Below are positions 60,668 through 64,000 of a stretch of DNA of 64,000 nucleotides, piece by piece (the first letter of the stretch is position 1; each line of letters begins with the position of its first letter). A program made the translations under genes and the position numbers. Where the stretch lies: NCBI RefSeq assembly GCF_007990245.1, contig NZ_BJWG01000006.1, positions 1 to 64,000 of the forward strand, read 5' to 3'. The stretch comes from Cellulomonas composti. Its GTDB lineage: Bacteria > Actinomycetota > Actinomycetes > Actinomycetales > Cellulomonadaceae. Under the pieces are notes generated by a model that worked only from the letters and a program-made list of their open reading frames with translations, was not told the DNA's origin and ran no database searches.

Positions 60668-61642
60668 ATGATCGAGGCCGAGGGCCTGACCAAGAGATAC
60701 GGCGACAAGCTCGCCGTCGACCACATCAGCTTCCGTGTAGAGCCCGGCAAGGTGACGGGCTTCCTCGGCCCGAACGGCGCCGGCAAGTCGACGACCATGC
60801 GCATGATCATGGGCCTCGACCGGCCGACCGCCGGGCACGTGCACCTCAACGGGCAGCCCTACGCGAGCCTGCGCTCGCCGCTCACCGAGGTCGGCGCGCT
60901 GCTCGAGGCCAAGGCGGTCCACACCGGCCGCTCCGCGCGCAACCACCTGCGGGCGCTCGCCGCGACCCACGGCATCAGCGACAAGCGGGTGACCGAGGTG
61001 ATCGCGATGACCGGCCTCTCGGAGGTCGCCGGCAAGCGCGTCGGCGGGTTCTCGCTCGGCATGGGTCAGCGCCTCGGCATCGCCGCGGCGATGCTCGGCG
61101 ACCCGCGCACGCTCATCCTCGACGAGCCGGTCAACGGGCTCGACCCCGAGGGCGTGCTCTGGGTGCGCACCCTGGTGCGCTTCCTCGCGCACAGCGAGGG
61201 CCGCACGATCTTCCTGTCGTCGCACCTCATGAGCGAGATGGCCCTCACGGCCGACGAGCTCATCGTGATCGGGCGCGGCCGGATCATCGCGAGCGGCCCG
61301 GTCTCCGAGATCGTGGCCCGCGGCACCCGCTCGACCGTGCGGGTGCGCTCGCCGCACGCGACCCGGCTCGCCGAGCTGCTCGCGGGGCCGGACGTCGTCG
61401 TGACGGCGACGGAGCCCGGGCTGCTCGAGGTCTTCGGGCCCAGCGCGGAGCAGGTCGGGGACACCGCCGCGGCGGCGGGCCTGACGCTGCACGAGCTCAC
61501 CCCGGTGCGCGGCTCGCTCGAGGACGCGTACCTGAGCCTCACGCAGGACGAGGTCGAGTTCCACGCCGAGGCACCGCACGAGTCCGCGCCGACCGATGCT
61601 CCGGCCACGGGCGCGACGAGCACGACGGAGGAGGTCCGATGA
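60668..61642 (+). CDS. ABC exporter ATPase (BcrA-like)
   Basis: This 324-residue ATPase has Walker A GPNGAGKS (34-41), signature FSLGMGQRLG (the BcrA-type variant of LSGGQ), Walker B LILDEPVNGLDPEG and H-loop LSSHLMSEM. A C-terminal extension (about 220-324) ends in a Thr/Glu/Ala-rich tail. Relatives export peptide antibiotics or lipids and give self-resistance. It is coupled by ATGA to its permease. Confidence 0.93.
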   Translation: MIEAEGLTKRYGDKLAVDHISFRVEPGKVTGFLGPNGAGKSTTMRMIMGLDRPTAGHVHLNGQPYASLRSPLTEVGALLEAKAVHTGRSARNHLRALAATHGISDKRVTEVIAMTGLSEVAGKRVGGFSLGMGQRLGIAAAMLGDPRTLILDEPVNGLDPEGVLWVRTLVRFLAHSEGRTIFLSSHLMSEMALTADELIVIGRGRIIASGPVSEIVARGTRSTVRVRSPHATRLAELLAGPDVVVTATEPGLLEVFGPSAEQVGDTAAAAGLTLHELTPVRGSLEDAYLSLTQDEVEFHAEAPHESAPTDAPATGATSTTEEVR

Positions 61643-62502
61643 GCGCCGCCACGACCACGCCGGCCACCGCACCGGCCGTCGGTGCGGCGACGCACCGTGT
61701 CACCTTCCCGCGCCTGCTGCGCTCGGAGCGCATCAAGCTGTTCACGGTCCGCTCGACCACGTGGACGCTCGGCACGTTCTTCGTCGGGTTCGTCGGGCTC
61801 GCGCTGCTGATCTCGTTGGCCTTCGCGAACGCGTCGGACGAGGGCGTCGACCCCGGCATCGGCCCGGTCGCGGCACTGGCCGTGCTCCAGCCCGTGGTGC
61901 AGCTCGCGCAGGTCGCGGTCGTCGTGCTCGGCGCGCTCGCGATCACGAGCGAGTACTCGACCGGAATGATCCGCGCGAGCCTCGCGGCCGCGCCGCGGCG
62001 CCTGGGCGTGCTGTGGGCCAAGGCCATCGTGGTCTGGGTCGTCGTGTTCGTCGTCTCGGCGGTGGCCGTCGGGATCGCGATGTCGCTGCAGCGTCTGCTG
62101 TTCGACTCGAAGGGCCTGTCGGTCGACCTCGGTGACTCCCAGATCCAGCGCGCGCTGCTCGGCACCGCGCTCTACCTCGCGACGATCGCGCTGCTGGCCT
62201 TCGCGCTCGGGGCGCTGCTGCGGCACTCGGCGGCGACGCTCGGCATCGCGCTCGCCGTGCTGATCGTGCTGCCGATCGTGTTCAGCGCGATCCCGTGGGA
62301 CCCGCTGCACACGATGTTCCCGTACCTGCCGAACGTCGCGGGCACCCAGATCATGGCGACCGACGCGCAGATCGAGTTCAGCAACGCCGCCAGCGAGGAG
62401 CTCCAGGGCCTGTCCGCCTGGGGCGGCTTCGCGGTCCTGTGGGCCTACGTCGTCGTACTGCTGGGCGCCGCGGCGATCCAGCTCAAGCGCCGCGACGCCT
62501 GA
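61639..62502 (+). CDS. ABC-2-type exporter permease
   Basis: This 287-residue membrane protein has six predicted helices. The cytoplasmic N-terminus (residues 1-35) is followed by a first helix near 45-65. A conserved ABC-2 region TSEYSTGMIRASLAAAPRRLGVLWAKAI (about 109-136) contacts the ATPase. A large loop (about 225-255) precedes the last helix. It pairs with the BcrA-like ATPase and ends before a long terminator. Confidence 0.9.
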   Translation: MSAATTTPATAPAVGAATHRVTFPRLLRSERIKLFTVRSTTWTLGTFFVGFVGLALLISLAFANASDEGVDPGIGPVAALAVLQPVVQLAQVAVVVLGALAITSEYSTGMIRASLAAAPRRLGVLWAKAIVVWVVVFVVSAVAVGIAMSLQRLLFDSKGLSVDLGDSQIQRALLGTALYLATIALLAFALGALLRHSAATLGIALAVLIVLPIVFSAIPWDPLHTMFPYLPNVAGTQIMATDAQIEFSNAASEELQGLSAWGGFAVLWAYVVVLLGAAAIQLKRRDA

Positions 62503-62519
62503 CCGGACCCGCTCCGACG

Positions 62520-62564
62520 CACGACGACGGCCGCGCCCCGAGGTGGGACGCGGCCGTCGTCGTG
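62520..62564. terminator. Bidirectional terminator between converging genes
   Basis: Perfect 16-bp stem (62520-62535 with 62549-62564) and 13-base loop, between the ABC permease stop and the MFS stop. Confidence 0.8.
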
Positions 62565-62580
62565 CTCGTGGTCGTGATCG

Positions 62581-63822
62581 TCAGACGAGCTCGAGGGCCT
62601 CCTCGGGTGAGCCCTCCGCCGCGCGCGCACCCGCGTTCGCGCGCGACCACAGGACGCGCTCGCCGATGCCGTGCGCGATGACGTGGCCGGCGACGAGGAA
62701 CGTCAGCACGCCGAACGCCAGGACGCCGAACGCGAGCCAGAACGGAGCGGTCGGACCGACCTGCTCGGCCAGGATGCCGGCCACGACGGGCGCGGGCGCG
62801 GCACAGCCCCACCGCACGAGGTTGAACGACCCGGTCGTGACGCGCCGGTCGGGTGAGCCGGTCGCGAGCGCCAGGTCGGTGAGGTTCGCGTTCGCGACGC
62901 CCATGCACACGCCCGCGAGCACGAGGAACGCGACCGCGACCGGCGTCGCGTGGCTCGTCGCCAGTCCGACGAGCGTGCCCAGCAGGACGACGAGCGCGAA
63001 CCCGACGGTCTGCACGGCCCCGAACCGGTGCGCCAGGCGGTGCCCGACGACGAGGATGCCGACCGCCATGCCGACACCCCACGCGGTGAACACGAGCCCG
63101 AGCGGGACCACGCCGAGCCCGAGGAACACGGGCGTGTAGCCGAGCACGACGAAGAAGACGAAGTTGTACGTGCCGGTGATGACGCACAGCAGCACGAACC
63201 CGGTGCGGCGGAACGGCTGCCACACCTCGCGCAGCCGCAGCGACGCGGGCATCACCTCGGGGTCGCGCAGCCGGGTCACGGACAGCACGAGCGCGACGAT
63301 CATGAACAGCCCGCACAGCAGGAACGGGAACCGCCAGCTGATCTGGCCGAGCAGGCCACCGAGCAGCGGGCCGAGCGCGAAGCCCAGGCCGAGCGCGGTC
63401 TCGAACAGCTCGACGGCCCAGGCCCGGTCGTTCGCGAGCGAGACCAGGAGCACCATCGCCGTGGCGAAGAACATCGCGTTGCCCAGCCCCCACAGGCCGC
63501 GCAGCGCGGCGAGCTGGCCGATGCTGCCCGCGAGCGACGCGAGGATCGCCGAGACCGCGACGACGCTGACCCCGAGCGAGAGCACGCGCTTGTAGCCGAA
63601 CCGTCCCGTCAGCATCACGGCGGGGATCATGCCGACGGCCATCACCGCGATGTACGCCGTGAACAACAGCTCGACCTGCCAGGTGCTGGCGCCCAGCTCG
63701 GCGCCGATCGCGGGCAGGATGGGGTCCACGATCGCGATGCCCGCGATCGCGAAGAACGCGGTGAGGGCGGTCGCGAGGATCGCGGTGCGGTGCGGTTCGT
63801 TGCGTCGTGCGGTGGTGGTCAC
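62581..63822 (-). CDS. MFS multidrug-type exporter
   Basis: This 413-residue inner-membrane transporter has 12 predicted helices. FGYKRVLSLGVSVVAVSA follows helix 2 (motif A region) and LGLGFALGPLLGGLLGQ marks helix 5 (antiporter motif C). A short acidic C-terminus ends it. A GTG start at 63822 lies 6 bp after TAGGAC (63834-63829), a near-consensus leaderless -10. It is divergent from a MarR-type regulator and probably regulated by it. Confidence 0.9.
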   Translation of the reverse strand: MTTTARRNEPHRTAILATALTAFFAIAGIAIVDPILPAIGAELGASTWQVELLFTAYIAVMAVGMIPAVMLTGRFGYKRVLSLGVSVVAVSAILASLAGSIGQLAALRGLWGLGNAMFFATAMVLLVSLANDRAWAVELFETALGLGFALGPLLGGLLGQISWRFPFLLCGLFMIVALVLSVTRLRDPEVMPASLRLREVWQPFRRTGFVLLCVITGTYNFVFFVVLGYTPVFLGLGVVPLGLVFTAWGVGMAVGILVVGHRLAHRFGAVQTVGFALVVLLGTLVGLATSHATPVAVAFLVLAGVCMGVANANLTDLALATGSPDRRVTTGSFNLVRWGCAAPAPVVAGILAEQVGPTAPFWLAFGVLAFGVLTFLVAGHVIAHGIGERVLWSRANAGARAAEGSPEEALELV

Positions 63823-63892
63823 GCGGCCGTCCTAGTTCTCTGTATGATGCAGGTAACTCGTGGGACGATACACCTACCTCCGGAGGGTCGGC
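63823..63892. promoter_or_regulatory. Divergent promoter region of the MFS and MarR genes
   Basis: TATGAT (63843-63848) is a strong -10 for the MarR gene; TAGGAC (63834-63829) faces the MFS gene. TGTAT (63841-63845) and ATACA (63868-63872) are inverted arms that could mark a regulator site. CGGAGGG at 63881-63887 is the MarR ribosome site. Confidence 0.5.
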
Positions 63893-64000
63893 ATGGACGA
63901 GGCGGTCAGGGACGTCGAGCTGCAGGTCGCGATGCTGCTGCGGCTCGCCGACCGCAACCGGCGCAGCAACGTCCGGCTCGACCGGACGCTCGAGCGCTCC
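63893..64000 (+). CDS. MarR-family regulator, 5' part only
   Basis: The first 36 codons (MDEAVRDVELQVAMLLRLAD, then RNRRSNVRLDRTLERS) match the N-terminal dimerisation helix of MarR regulators. The gene continues beyond the window. A good Shine-Dalgarno lies 5 bp upstream. Its divergent position suggests it represses the MFS exporter. Confidence 0.75.
   Translation, partial: MDEAVRDVELQVAMLLRLADRNRRSNVRLDRTLERS

Overview
The window is a high-GC actinobacterial chromosome segment, most likely a Micrococcales member near Cellulomonas. The pointers are very high GC, frequent GTG starts, a mycothiol conjugate amidase (mycothiol is actinobacterial), the actinobacterial order mca - DUF4307 - greA, a PIN-PhoH fusion, an LpqY-SugABC-type sugar importer and plant-polymer enzymes (GH3 glycosidase, CE7-type acetyl esterase). 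Genus assignment is inference. No rRNA, tRNA, CRISPR array, prophage or intact insertion sequence was found.

Layout. 47-7287: an oligopeptide-family ABC importer on the minus strand (lipoprotein, two permeases, fused two-domain ATPase), interrupted by a plus-strand PH-domain membrane protein. 7288-7657: a regulatory region with two related operator-like palindromes, shared with a GH3 beta-glucosidase. 9993-14292: pterin dehydratase/VOC protein, GNAT acetyltransferase, DUF1801 protein, a secreted Ig/FnIII/FlgD-like protein with a structured leader, and a transposase scrap. 14289-24759: YchF, an ABC-2 exporter, RmuC, IspH, exonuclease VII (xseAB), a PfkB sugar kinase and an orphan asparagine-synthetase-like protein. 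24764-29144: an LpqY-SugABC-like importer. 29273-31390: carbonic anhydrase and fumarase.

31421-32820 is the most unusual part. It is a 1.4 kb non-coding, tail-to-tail intergenic region between fumC and an MFS gene. It holds eight 74-bp hairpin units, four in one orientation followed by four in the other, with two 14-bp minisatellites (6 and 7 copies) between left-hand units. A further ~21-bp tandem repeat continues into the stop codon of the MFS gene.

32808-43235 carries a DHA2-type MFS pump, its PadR regulator and a divergent four-gene MacB-like ABC system (two very large FtsX-type permeases, two ATPases). 43242-55409 is mostly core metabolism and housekeeping: TM2 protein, PhoH2, Z-prenyl transferase, hemolysin III, nitrilase-family hydrolase, mca cluster, GreA, threonine deaminase, AI-2E-type permease, MsrA and a NarL-type two-component system. 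55593-64000: an MMPL transporter, FKBP isomerase, acetyl esterase, Bax-inhibitor protein, BcrA-type ABC exporter, and an MFS pump divergent from a MarR regulator cut by the window edge.

Several genes (17732, 20286, 52754, 55409 and 59592 on the minus strand) show a TANNNT hexamer exactly 6 bp before the start codon and no Shine-Dalgarno sequence, which suggests leaderless transcripts. Many converging gene pairs are separated by perfect GC-rich hairpins without U-tracts.
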